Assembly (NCBI RefSeq): GCF_000243275.1
Contig: NZ_CM001437.1
Coordinates: 1,968,352 to 2,032,351 of the forward strand
Length of the DNA: 64,000 nt
Source: Myroides odoratus DSM 2801
Lineage (GTDB): Bacteria; Bacteroidota; Bacteroidia; Flavobacteriales; Flavobacteriaceae
Direction of reading: 5' to 3'
Position numbers and translations under genes: made by a program. Below, one piece after another: positions 36,319-45,092 of this stretch. Below the pieces are notes generated by a model, which was not told where the DNA came from, did no database searches, and was given only the letters and a program-made list of their open reading frames with translations. The number at the start of each line of letters is the position of its first letter. Within the stretch, counting starts at the first letter, position 1.

Positions 36319-39300
36319 ATGATAGAAGAAAACTTTAAAAATGACGCATCTGATGTGAATGTTGTGGATCAAGAAAAATATCCAAATCGGTATAAAGAAA
36401 CATTGAATTCAGCGTTCGAAAAACATAAAAATACGTTTATTGATATATGGAAGAATGGGTATGATATTGTAAATAATCCTATAGCAAAGCCCACTCAAAA
36501 GGCAAATGCTATGGTGGTACATGTAGCTGAAAGTACATTAAACACCTTTTCTACGGTTACAGGTTTAATGGGGCATGTAAGTGAGGCTCTTATGCTTCCA
36601 CTTTTGCAAATACTGAATATTGCCAAGGGGATTGGTTGTTTACCTGTAGCTAAACAGTTGGATCCCGTAATTAATTTGATCGATATTCACATGGTTATGG
36701 TTCCTCCATCACCTGCACCAGTGCCCATACCACATCCATTTATGGGGTTTTCCTTTCGGCCTAAGGATTTCTTAGCCTTAGCCGCTATGACGGTCAGTGT
36801 TGCCGCTATTGAAGCGTTTGAGCAAACCATTCAACAGAAGGTGGATGATGAGAGTTTATCAGATGTAAATGCAGAAGTAATTACGAGTACTGGACATTTA
36901 GTGAATAATATAGCTCGAATGTTTATTGGTAATCTTGGAGCATCTGTTAAAGTAGGTATCGCATTACCTCGTACGATTGCTGGAACGAGTATTCGCTGTT
37001 TAGAACATACCCCAATAGGTGGTGGATTTCATCCTGTTGCAGCCAATACCATTACAAAAAACACAGGACATTCTTGGTTGGGTAGCATGTTTGTTGTTGC
37101 AGATGGTTCTCCTTTGGTAGGAGCCTTTGCTCATTTGCAAAATGTGTGTTCGGATGTTGGGATGACTTCTATTCACGACTCAGGATCACCACCAGATCCT
37201 GAAAAGGGAGTGAAAGCAAAGTTATATGTACCTACAGGAATGATTATCCCGATTCCATTGACACGATTTGTCTTAACAAACCCCGTACCTTCTGCGATTA
37301 ACCCCCTTACAGTACCTAAAATGCTCTTTCGTGCTGGATTCAATAAGCTCAAAGCCAAACGAGCCAAACAGGTAGCAAAAAATGAGGGTAAGGGAAAACC
37401 ATGTAGTTCCATTTCTACGGTTTTGAACAGAGTCAATAAAAAGCTTTTTGATCATGAATATACCCAAGGGGTCTATAACAAAGTAGATAAAGCACTAAAA
37501 ACATATGTGGGACATCCTGTTGATGTAGTTGGAGGGGATTTATTTACAGATAGTACGGATTTTGCCTTTACCGGAGTTATTCCGTTGTCTTTTAAACGTG
37601 TTTGGTATAGTGATAGTGAATATGAAGGGCCTTTAGGGTATGGTTGGCACCACAGTTATGATATGGCTCTATTTGTGGATCAAGAATATCGTAGAGCTCA
37701 AGTGCGTTTGGGCGATGGCCGTCTAATTAATTTTGATCGCATTCCAACGCAGGAATTTCCAACGCCTCGTTACCACCGTTCAGAAAAATTTTGGTTGTGT
37801 TATCATGTGGATGGATATTACTACCTCAAAGATCAAAAAGAAGAATGGTACTGCTTTGATACGCCTTCCATCGATAAAAAACAAGGTGCTCATCTCTTAT
37901 CTACTATCAGCAACCGCGAAGGGTTTGCTCTGCGATTTACCTATGATTCGAATGGTATCATGACAGAGATTAAGGATTCAGTGGGGCGTGTTTATATGAT
38001 TGAAAGTGATCAACAAGGCCGAATGATGAACGTATGGACAGCAGCTCCAGAAGAGGGAATGCTTAAGGTGTGTCTTGCAGCTTATCGGTATAATCAAGCA
38101 GGAGATTTGATTGTACATTACGATGAGATACAACAACCCCTTCAGATGCATTATGAACAACATCTATTGGTCAAAGAAACCTGGCGTAATGGACATCACT
38201 GGTTTTTTAAATACGATGGAAAGCACACCGGAGCAAAGTGTATTGAAACATGGGGAGATGGAGGAATTCAGCATTTTAAACTTGCCTATTACCAAGGAGA
38301 AACCCATGTTGTGGATGGAGAAGGACATACTACAATTTACAAACACCGTCATCAACTCGTTTATGAAACGGTAGATGCTAAAGGGGCTTTGTGGAAGAAA
38401 TATTACAACAAATACGGTGAATTAGAGCGCAGTACGGATCCTTTGGGAAATGTACAAACGTTGATTCGAGATGATTTTGGTAATATCAAGCAAGTCATTG
38501 AACCTGATGGACAATTTACACAGTTAAAATACCTCGATGAAGATTATCCGTATTTGCCTACAGAAGTTATGGATTCCCGTGGTGGAAAATGGTGTTATAA
38601 GTACAATCAAGCCGGACGGATTCGAACAATTTACAGTCCTTTAGGAGCAAAAACAGAATTTTCGTATCAAGCGGATGGATTGATTTCAGGGGTGAGCAAT
38701 GGATTTGGTGCGTGTACCCAATTGAAGTATGACACCCAATACAATATAGCAGAAATTAGTAATACAGTAGGCCGACGAACACAGTATCAGTATGATTTAT
38801 GGAATCGTTGTATACAAACTACCAATACTCGCGGAGCACAGCAATTCCGAATATTGGATTACTTGGGGCGTGCTTTGGCGATTCTTGATTTTGACGGTAA
38901 TGCGATTCACTTGAAGTACGATGCATTAGACAATGTGATTCAGTATGAAGACCAACATCGAAGTATTCAGTTCCGCTTTAAGGGAATGCATAAACTGATC
39001 AGTCGAAGGGAAGATGGGAAAGTCACTCGCTTTGCCTATGATTCTAATGAGCGATTGCGAACAATTACCAATGAAGAAGGACAGCATTATACTTTTGATT
39101 TAGACGCAGTTGGGAATGTTATAGCGGAATGTGGTTTTGATGGAGTAGAAAAGAAGTACAAACGCAATGAAGCCGGTTGGATTACCACTATTCAACGTCC
39201 GAATCATCGCTGGACTCAATACACATATGATGAAATGGGACAGGTTATTCATGTGGATTATAGTGATGACACGAGAGAAACCTATACGTACGCTACTGGA

Positions 39301-40965
39301 TTGCTGCAACAAGCAGTCAATAGCGCAGGAACTCTTGATTTTCAATATGATGTGGAAGGTCGCTTAATTGAGGAGTGTTTCAACGGTCAAAAGGTACGAA
39401 GTACGTATGATGCTTATGGACGTCGCTCAGGGTTGCAGAGTAGTTTAGGTGCTCATGTTGAGCATCAATTTGATGCGTGGAGTAATGTAGTTGAGAGTCA
39501 ATACAACGACTGGAAGGTGATGCATGAATATGATCCCTTTGGTAGGGAATGCTTGAGAACGTATGAAGGAGGAATGCAACAGACATGGGAATATGATTCA
39601 TTGGGTAGATTATTAACACAAGGAGTCAACAAGCAAGGACCGTTGAGTAGAGGAGTTCCTCAGTTCTATCGAGATTATATTTGGGATGTTGGAGGCGTAC
39701 TCTGTCAGATTACAGATCAAGGACAAAAACATACACGTTATCAACGCGATAAAAGAGGGTTCTTGCAACAGATTATTTACCAAGGCAAGGAAGTAGAAGA
39801 ACGAGGGGTTGATGCTACTGGAAACTTATATCAGCAGTTGAATTGTAAAGATAGAATTTACAGTAAAAATCGCTTACAAGAAACAAAAACGAACAAGTAC
39901 AGTTACGATAAAGAAGGTTTCTTAACCGAGAAAATAGAAAAAAGTACAGGTAAAAAGTGGACGTACCTATGGAATGGAGCTGGTATGCTCAAACAGGTGA
40001 TACGACCTGATGGTTATGCGGTTCATTTTCAGTATGATGCTCTAGGAAGACGCGTAAGTAAGCGTTATAAGACGGGGACTATACACTATGTGTGGCAAGG
40101 CGATGTAGTATTGCATGAATACAAAACCTTTGATGGTCAAGAAACAACAGCAGATGATATTATTACTTGGGTATTTGAGGAAAACAGCTTCGTTCCGATA
40201 GCAAAGTTCCAAGGGCAGAAGCGCTATAGCTTAGTGAGTGATCATTTAGGGACGCCTATCCGCGCTTATACTGCTAGTGGTGATAAAGTCTGGGAACGTG
40301 AGTTGGACAGTTGTGGAAATGCACGAATGACCATTGGCGATGAAGGATTTTGTACCTACCTTTATCAAGGACAAACACAGGATAAGGAGACAGGATTAGC
40401 CTATAATCGCTTCCGTTATTATGACCCTGAAATAGGCAACTACATTGCTCAAGACCCTATTGGTCTAGCAGGGAACAACCCCACGTTGTATGGGTATGTT
40501 TATGATAGTGTAAGTGAAGTAGACCCTTTAGGATTAGTGATTCCCTTAGGGTTTAAAAGTTATGGTCAATTAAGACAATTTGCGGTTGAGATACAGTCTG
40601 CAGTTGCAAAAGCTGGGCATGGTAAAGGTTCTCCTATAATATTGCAAGGAAGTTCTGTGAGTGGAATTGGGTATAAGAGTAAATTACCTTTTGATGTCGA
40701 TAGAATTAGTGATTTTGATGTTGCAATTGTTAATCCATTTTTGTTGAAAAAAGCAGAAGCAGTAGGTTTGTCAAAAATCGGATCAGGAAAATCTTTTCCT
40801 TTAGATGTAGACAATTCGTTTAGAGCTAGGTCTTTAGGGCTTGGTAAATTACAGGATAAAATTTCATTACGAATGGGACGAGATGTTAACTTTAGAATAT
40901 TTGAAAGCATAGAAGTAGCTATAGACTCAAGTATGACTAAAAGTTATACCATAAAAAGTTATTAA
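36319..40965 (+). CDS. PAAR-like/Rhs polymorphic toxin with nucleotidyltransferase-like C-terminus
   Basis: A 1548-residue T6SS effector. The N-terminal part (about 1-320) has a PAAR-like segment with VPPSPAPVPIPHPFMG, SIRCLEHTPIGGG and YVPTGMIIPIPL, expected to sit on the VgrG tip. From about residue 395 (GHPVDVVGGDLFTDSTDFAF) the Rhs shell begins, with many YD-type repeats up to the core end RYYDPEIGNYIAQDPIGLAG. The shell ends at DPLGL (about 1402-1406), after which 142 residues form the variable toxin. This tip has QGSSVSG (about 1443-1449) and SDFDVAIV with Asp1465 and Asp1467, then GRDVNFRIF (Asp1522), the pattern of a nucleotidyltransferase fold. The gene for a probable immunity protein follows after 5 nt. 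Confidence 0.9.
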   Translation: MIEENFKNDASDVNVVDQEKYPNRYKETLNSAFEKHKNTFIDIWKNGYDIVNNPIAKPTQKANAMVVHVAESTLNTFSTVTGLMGHVSEALMLPLLQILNIAKGIGCLPVAKQLDPVINLIDIHMVMVPPSPAPVPIPHPFMGFSFRPKDFLALAAMTVSVAAIEAFEQTIQQKVDDESLSDVNAEVITSTGHLVNNIARMFIGNLGASVKVGIALPRTIAGTSIRCLEHTPIGGGFHPVAANTITKNTGHSWLGSMFVVADGSPLVGAFAHLQNVCSDVGMTSIHDSGSPPDPEKGVKAKLYVPTGMIIPIPLTRFVLTNPVPSAINPLTVPKMLFRAGFNKLKAKRAKQVAKNEGKGKPCSSISTVLNRVNKKLFDHEYTQGVYNKVDKALKTYVGHPVDVVGGDLFTDSTDFAFTGVIPLSFKRVWYSDSEYEGPLGYGWHHSYDMALFVDQEYRRAQVRLGDGRLINFDRIPTQEFPTPRYHRSEKFWLCYHVDGYYYLKDQKEEWYCFDTPSIDKKQGAHLLSTISNREGFALRFTYDSNGIMTEIKDSVGRVYMIESDQQGRMMNVWTAAPEEGMLKVCLAAYRYNQAGDLIVHYDEIQQPLQMHYEQHLLVKETWRNGHHWFFKYDGKHTGAKCIETWGDGGIQHFKLAYYQGETHVVDGEGHTTIYKHRHQLVYETVDAKGALWKKYYNKYGELERSTDPLGNVQTLIRDDFGNIKQVIEPDGQFTQLKYLDEDYPYLPTEVMDSRGGKWCYKYNQAGRIRTIYSPLGAKTEFSYQADGLISGVSNGFGACTQLKYDTQYNIAEISNTVGRRTQYQYDLWNRCIQTTNTRGAQQFRILDYLGRALAILDFDGNAIHLKYDALDNVIQYEDQHRSIQFRFKGMHKLISRREDGKVTRFAYDSNERLRTITNEEGQHYTFDLDAVGNVIAECGFDGVEKKYKRNEAGWITTIQRPNHRWTQYTYDEMGQVIHVDYSDDTRETYTYATGLLQQAVNSAGTLDFQYDVEGRLIEECFNGQKVRSTYDAYGRRSGLQSSLGAHVEHQFDAWSNVVESQYNDWKVMHEYDPFGRECLRTYEGGMQQTWEYDSLGRLLTQGVNKQGPLSRGVPQFYRDYIWDVGGVLCQITDQGQKHTRYQRDKRGFLQQIIYQGKEVEERGVDATGNLYQQLNCKDRIYSKNRLQETKTNKYSYDKEGFLTEKIEKSTGKKWTYLWNGAGMLKQVIRPDGYAVHFQYDALGRRVSKRYKTGTIHYVWQGDVVLHEYKTFDGQETTADDIITWVFEENSFVPIAKFQGQKRYSLVSDHLGTPIRAYTASGDKVWERELDSCGNARMTIGDEGFCTYLYQGQTQDKETGLAYNRFRYYDPEIGNYIAQDPIGLAGNNPTLYGYVYDSVSEVDPLGLVIPLGFKSYGQLRQFAVEIQSAVAKAGHGKGSPIILQGSSVSGIGYKSKLPFDVDRISDFDVAIVNPFLLKKAEAVGLSKIGSGKSFPLDVDNSFRARSLGLGKLQDKISLRMGRDVNFRIFESIEVAIDSSMTKSYTIKSY

Positions 40966-40970
40966 TTAGA

Positions 40971-41315
40971 ATGGAAAAATCATATTATTTAACCTTTGGT
41001 TACCCAAAAGAAGACAAAGCTGAATTAGGTAAAATAATTTCAGATAAGTTGGGAATTCACCTTAAGATTATGTCAAGAGGAACATTAGGATATAGATTTG
41101 GTACAATCGCAGAAACACTTTCTATTATTGAAAATTATAGTGAAGAAGATGATTGGTGGCATGAAGAAACTTTTCAAAATTACCCTGTTTTAGTGAGAGT
41201 ATCATTTACGCAAGGTAAAAACGTTGATAGGAAACAAAGAGCAGGTAAGGTTCGTGAAATTCTCAAATCAGTTGATGATTTAGTTGAAATTAGATTTGAA
41301 GTGGTTGAATCATAA
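40971..41315 (+). CDS. Probable cognate immunity protein of the Rhs toxin
   Basis: A 114-residue acidic, soluble protein starting 5 nt after the rhs stop, which is the usual place for the immunity gene of a polymorphic toxin. It has several conserved-looking aromatic and acidic stretches (NYSEEDDWWHEETFQNYPV). I do not recognise the family. Specific protection against the nucleotidyltransferase-like toxin is inferred from position only. Like the toxin tip it is AT-rich, so the two probably arrived together. Confidence 0.7.
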   Translation: MEKSYYLTFGYPKEDKAELGKIISDKLGIHLKIMSRGTLGYRFGTIAETLSIIENYSEEDDWWHEETFQNYPVLVRVSFTQGKNVDRKQRAGKVREILKSVDDLVEIRFEVVES

Positions 41316-41384
41316 ATTATGATTTTTAGAGTTAAGATGATGAAGTGAATTACTCAACAAAGAAAATTATTAGATATAAAAATT

Positions 41385-41552
41385 AACTATTAGGAATTGG
41401 CAAAATAACAAGGAAAGTGTAAGTTTTGAACAAGATATTTTTGTTCAAGATGACCAGTTAAACATTCAATTCAAAGTAGTAGATTGGCACATCGAGTTTG
41501 TTTTTTCTACTTTAGTATTTCAGCGATGCTCAACGTATTTAAAAGGTTGAGG
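41385..41552 (+). pseudogene. 3' fragment of an immunity gene (duplicate of 42976-43143)
   Basis: This 168-bp stretch differs from 42976-43143 at 8 positions by my count (about 95% identical). It encodes the last ~54 residues of the 130-residue protein at 42749-43141 in the same frame, ending at the same stop position, but has no start: an in-frame TAA lies just upstream (41377-41379) and the sequence before the repeat is unrelated. It is a 5'-truncated copy, probably a recombination scar. Confidence 0.88.
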
Positions 41553-41590
41553 AAGCTGTTTTTTTGTTGTAATTTAATAAAAACACAGCG

Positions 41591-42061
41591 ATGAATACTA
41601 AAATACAAAATATGAAGATTGCAAACTATAAGAAGCAGATACTTGAACAATTTGCTTCTTATACGATATTGGATATTTTTCATGGAGAGGAATTGCAAGT
41701 ATATAGTGAATTCTATCAACGGATAAGTCTTTTAGAGGAAGTAAGACGAAAGAGATTTGGTTATTACAATCCAGACACTCATGAATATCTAGATGATGCT
41801 ATTCCCTATGCAAAAGCATTCGAATATTTTATAACTAATAGTTCGATGTTTTATGAAGAGGAGTCTGTAATTTATTTTATTCAATATCACGAAGAATATT
41901 TTGGGTTGAAAGTGTTATTTCAGTCAAGCCTACTTGCTACCATGCAACAATTCAATCGTAAAAATTTACTTGTGGTAAATGAAAACCAAACAAAACTTCT
42001 TGCCTTGGATTTTTTAGAATATGAGATTGAGGTACTTGCATTTGATTGCGAGAGAGACTGA
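41591..42061 (+). CDS. Hypothetical protein in the immunity array
   Basis: A 156-residue soluble acidic protein, no recognised family. The first ATG is at 41591; an ATG 7 codons later (MKIANYKKQILEQF) may be the real start. It contains GYYNPDTHEYLDDAIPYAKAF and several acidic-aromatic stretches typical in style of small immunity proteins. It lies between the truncated and intact copies of another immunity gene, so it may be an orphan immunity gene kept from an earlier toxin; this is inference. Confidence 0.6.
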   Translation: MNTKIQNMKIANYKKQILEQFASYTILDIFHGEELQVYSEFYQRISLLEEVRRKRFGYYNPDTHEYLDDAIPYAKAFEYFITNSSMFYEEESVIYFIQYHEEYFGLKVLFQSSLLATMQQFNRKNLLVVNENQTKLLALDFLEYEIEVLAFDCERD

Positions 42062-42072
42062 AAGATAAGAAA

Positions 42073-42195
42073 ATGAAGATAAAAGAGCGTATAAAGAAGA
42101 AAATGGACTATACTGGTCGTGCGGATAATCTTGTTATTTCTAAGAGAATTAGTAGTAGGCGAATTGATAATGAAATAATAATGCCTGATATATAA
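42073..42195 (+). CDS. Very short ORF, possible remnant
   Basis: A 40-codon ORF starting 12 nt after the previous stop. It encodes a very basic peptide (KIKERIKKKMDYTGRADNL, then ISKRISSRR). Such sequence would fit the tail of a nucleic-acid-acting toxin more than an immunity protein, so it may be a displaced toxin C-terminal remnant. It could also be chance. Confidence 0.25.
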   Translation: MKIKERIKKKMDYTGRADNLVISKRISSRRIDNEIIMPDI

Positions 42196-42236
42196 TAAAA
42201 AATTGATTGTAAGTCGCTGGTTTTAAATAGTGTGTA

Positions 42237-42752
42237 ATGAAAATAGAAAATAACTACTTGTTTTTTTATAAGAAAGGGTCTCCTTTTTCTCAATGGTTTC
42301 CTTGCTATTTTAGGATTGATAATTGTAGCTTCAATTGTACAGAACAATGGATGATGTATGCTAAGGCGGTATTGTTTAATGATTTAGAAATGGCCCAACA
42401 AATTTTGGAGACTAAAGAACCGATTCGGCAAAAAGAGTTAGGAAGAAGGGTGAAAAATTTTGATGATGTAGTTTGGAAGCAAGATGCAAAGACTATTGTC
42501 TATAAAGGGAATTATGAAAAGTTCAGCCAAAATAAGTACCTAAGAGATCAATTGTTTGCAACCGAAAATAAGATAATTGTAGAGGCTAATCCACATGATT
42601 CTATTTGGGGAATAGGTATGAGTATTGATAATCCAGCCATCTACGATCAAAAAAAATGGATAGGTACGAATTGGTTAGGTGAAATTTTGATGCAAGTGAG
42701 AGTAGATTTATTGAAAGAAAATGAAGAGAAGACGAATCAATTATTGTTATGA
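42237..42752 (+). CDS. NADAR family protein
   Basis: A 171-residue protein of the NADAR (YbiA/RibX-like) superfamily: the start YLFFYKKGSPFSQWFPCYF, the segment FNCTEQWMMYAKAVLFND, and the end DSIWGIGMSIDNPAI with TNWLGEILMQVR match the family pattern (FSNFYP..F, E..M...KA.lF.D, D..WGiG......W.G.N.LG..LM.vR). NADAR proteins act on ADP-ribose or riboflavin-related glycosidic bonds; some reverse guanine ADP-ribosylation in toxin-antitoxin pairs. In this array it could be an enzyme-based immunity protein against an ADP-ribosylating toxin. Its stop codon overlaps the next start (ATGA). Confidence 0.85.
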   Translation: MKIENNYLFFYKKGSPFSQWFPCYFRIDNCSFNCTEQWMMYAKAVLFNDLEMAQQILETKEPIRQKELGRRVKNFDDVVWKQDAKTIVYKGNYEKFSQNKYLRDQLFATENKIIVEANPHDSIWGIGMSIDNPAIYDQKKWIGTNWLGEILMQVRVDLLKENEEKTNQLLL

Positions 42753-43141
42753 TGAATATACTCGATATAGTTGATAACAGTACATTTTTGAATAAGATCT
42801 ACCCAGATGGGCTAGTTCATTTCTCTTTAGGAAATTTTGTCTTGACACAAGACAGGATAACGATGGTTTTACACGAAGAAACAGAACCTGCAATCCGAGT
42901 AGAAAAGTGGAGTGAATGGGGAAAGGATTACAATATAGTAGCGATTGAATTGTTGGGAACAGTAATTCACAAAGCAACTATTAATAATTGGCAAAATAAC
43001 AAGGAAAGTGTAAGTTTTGAACAAGATATTTTTGTTCAAGATGACCAGTTAAACATTCAATTCAAAGGAGTAGATTGGCACATCGAGTTTGCTTTGTCTA
43101 CTTTAGTATTTCAACGATGCTCGACGTATTTAAAAAGTTGA
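42749..43141 (+). CDS. Immunity-like protein (Imm50-like), intact copy of the duplicated gene
   Basis: A 130-residue protein that resembles the Imm50 group by eye: a beta-rich protein with the segment IRVEKWSEWGKDYNIVAIEL and a following INNWQNN. That assignment is tentative. Its start overlaps the NADAR stop by 4 nt, so the two are probably translated together. The last 168 bp recur, truncated, at 41385-41552. No cognate toxin gene is present in the window. Two adjacent ATG codons (42749, 42752) may serve as start. Confidence 0.65.
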   Translation: MMNILDIVDNSTFLNKIYPDGLVHFSLGNFVLTQDRITMVLHEETEPAIRVEKWSEWGKDYNIVAIELLGTVIHKATINNWQNNKESVSFEQDIFVQDDQLNIQFKGVDWHIEFALSTLVFQRCSTYLKS

Positions 43142-43320
43142 GGTAACAAATACAACTGAACAAACAATAGTACAGCGATTTCAAGCCAAATAAGCCACGA
43201 AAACAAATGGATCACTAAGTAAATTATCCAAGTAATGAAATAGCTTAAAACAGCCTGTTTCGTTGTTTTTTGATGAGGTTTGCAAGTAAATCTAATAATG
43301 TGAATAGGATGAATAAGCAA

Positions 43321-43353
43321 AAAGCCTCAAAAAGAATATTTTTGAGGCTTTTT
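43321..43353. terminator. Bidirectional terminator between the immunity array and nrdA
   Basis: Stem AAAGCCTCAAAAA / TTTTTGAGGCTTT with a short loop, with A- and T-runs on the two sides, so it can work in both directions between convergent genes. Confidence 0.85.
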
Positions 43354-43368
43354 ATATTTATTTCTTGA

Positions 43369-45063
43369 TTAAGATTCACAACTGCTACAGTTCACCAAGT
43401 TCGTTACCATTTCTTTCGAAACACTTTGACTTCTTTGGTAGTATAGCGTTTTTACTCCTAATTCCCACGCTTCAATCATCAAGCGGTTTACATCTTTAAT
43501 TGGAAGAGAAGAAGGAATGTTTAAATTCAAACTTTGTGCTTGATCCACATATTTTTGTCTGATGGCAGCTTGTTGAATAATTTCCAATTGACTGATTTCT
43601 TTAAATGTTTTGAAAACAGCTTTTTCTTCTTCTGTTAATCCGTCTAATTGTTGAACACTTCCTCCAGAAAGCATGATATTTCTCCAAGTCTCTTCATTGT
43701 CCATCCCTTTAGACTCTAATAAAGTCGTTAGGTATTTATTTTTACGCATGAAGTTTCCTTTTGATAAACCTGCTTTGTAGTAATTACTACTGAAAGGCTC
43801 AATTCCAGGAGATGTTTGTCCTAAAATAGCAGAAGATGACGTTGTTGGCGCAATAGCCATCGTTGTTGTATTTCTTCTACCGTATCCTTTTAAGATTTCA
43901 GGCTCTCCGTAAATACGAGCTAATTCTTGAGAAGCTTTATCTGCTTTTGCACTGATATCTTCAAAAATTTTGTTCGTCAACATTTTAGCTTCTAATCCTT
44001 CGAATGGAATCATATTCTTTTGTAAGTATGAATGCCATCCTAAAACTCCTAAACCTAAAGCTCTGTGTCTTTTTGCAAAACGGTTTGCTGAAGCTAAGTA
44101 GTAGTTTCCTTCTGTTTTTTCGATGAATTCTTGTAATACTGCATCCAAGAAGAAAATCGCTAATTTTACAGCTTCTGTATCTTTCCACTCATCGTATAAC
44201 TCTAAGTTCATAGAAGATAAACAACAGATGAACGATTCATCATCAGAAGATGGTAACATAATTTCTGAACAAAGATTACTTGCGTTGATACGCATATTTA
44301 AATCTTTGTATACTTGTGGTTTGTTGCTATTTACGTTGTCAGAGAAGAACAAGTAAGGCATTCCTTTTTGCTGTCTGCTTTCCAGTACTTTTGCCCATAA
44401 TTGTCTTTTTTCTTTATCTCCGTCAATCATTTCTTTCATCCAATAGTCAGGAATACTTACGCCATAGAATAAGTTTTGAATTGGATTTCCGATGTTTTTA
44501 ATGTTTAAGAACTCATCACAATCTGGGTGATCAATATCCAAATAAGCCGCAAATGCACCGCGTCTTACTCCCCCTTGTGAAATCGTATCCATAGCCGTAT
44601 CAAAAAGCTTCATAAAGCTTACCGCACCACTACTTTTACCATTATCTGTAACTGCGCTCCCTCTTTCGCGTAAGCCTCCGAAATAACCCGAAGTACCTCC
44701 ACCAATTTTGGTTTGCATAATAACTTCCCCTAATTTGTGCGTAATCCCTTCAATACTATCCGGAATATTTACGTTGAAACAAGAAATCGGTAAACCGCGT
44801 TCTGTTCCCATATTTGCCCAAATCGGTGAACTTAAACTCATCCATCCACGTTCAATCATCTCTTGAAAAGACTCTTTCAATTCTGGTTTAAACAAGCGCT
44901 TTGCAGCTGCCGTTGTAATACGGTCAATAGCTCCTTCAACCGTTTCTCCTTTCAACAAATAACCTCTGTTTAGGATCTGCTCACTCTCTGAGTTTTTCCA
45001 CCACAGTTTTTCTTGTAGGTTATCGTTCTCTTTTACTTCTAGTGGTAATGCGAAATTGTTCAT
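43369..45063 (-). CDS. nrdA: Ribonucleoside-diphosphate reductase, catalytic subunit
   Basis: A 564-residue class I RNR alpha subunit that reduces ribonucleotides to deoxyribonucleotides. Active-site cysteines appear in GLPISCFNVN (first redox Cys), the thiyl-radical region NLCSEIMLPSSDDESFICCLSSMNLE, and the C-terminal pair CSSCES; the radical-transfer region is KTLYYQRSQ. The frame can be extended five codons to a TTG at 45078, but the ATG at 45063 is the natural start. It is shorter than most NrdA (about 760-850) because the N-terminal ATP cone is missing. It lies downstream of nrdB, 29 nt away, in an operon. Confidence 0.93.
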   Translation of the reverse strand: MNNFALPLEVKENDNLQEKLWWKNSESEQILNRGYLLKGETVEGAIDRITTAAAKRLFKPELKESFQEMIERGWMSLSSPIWANMGTERGLPISCFNVNIPDSIEGITHKLGEVIMQTKIGGGTSGYFGGLRERGSAVTDNGKSSGAVSFMKLFDTAMDTISQGGVRRGAFAAYLDIDHPDCDEFLNIKNIGNPIQNLFYGVSIPDYWMKEMIDGDKEKRQLWAKVLESRQQKGMPYLFFSDNVNSNKPQVYKDLNMRINASNLCSEIMLPSSDDESFICCLSSMNLELYDEWKDTEAVKLAIFFLDAVLQEFIEKTEGNYYLASANRFAKRHRALGLGVLGWHSYLQKNMIPFEGLEAKMLTNKIFEDISAKADKASQELARIYGEPEILKGYGRRNTTTMAIAPTTSSSAILGQTSPGIEPFSSNYYKAGLSKGNFMRKNKYLTTLLESKGMDNEETWRNIMLSGGSVQQLDGLTEEEKAVFKTFKEISQLEIIQQAAIRQKYVDQAQSLNLNIPSSLPIKDVNRLMIEAWELGVKTLYYQRSQSVSKEMVTNLVNCSSCES

Positions 45064-45092
45064 AGTAATTTTGTGCAATTATAAGGGGTTAA

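Noticed and set aside
43111..43320. 69-codon minus-strand hydrophobic reading frame after nrdA
   Set aside because: It lies behind the bidirectional terminator at 43321-43353, overlaps the end of the immunity gene and has no promoter; its hydrophobic look comes from AT-rich sequence. A real small membrane protein cannot be fully excluded.
16530..43368. Genomic island ends (attachment sites, integrase, insertion sequences)
   Set aside because: I looked for integrase, transposase and tRNA genes or flanking repeats around the T6SS region and found none in the window.
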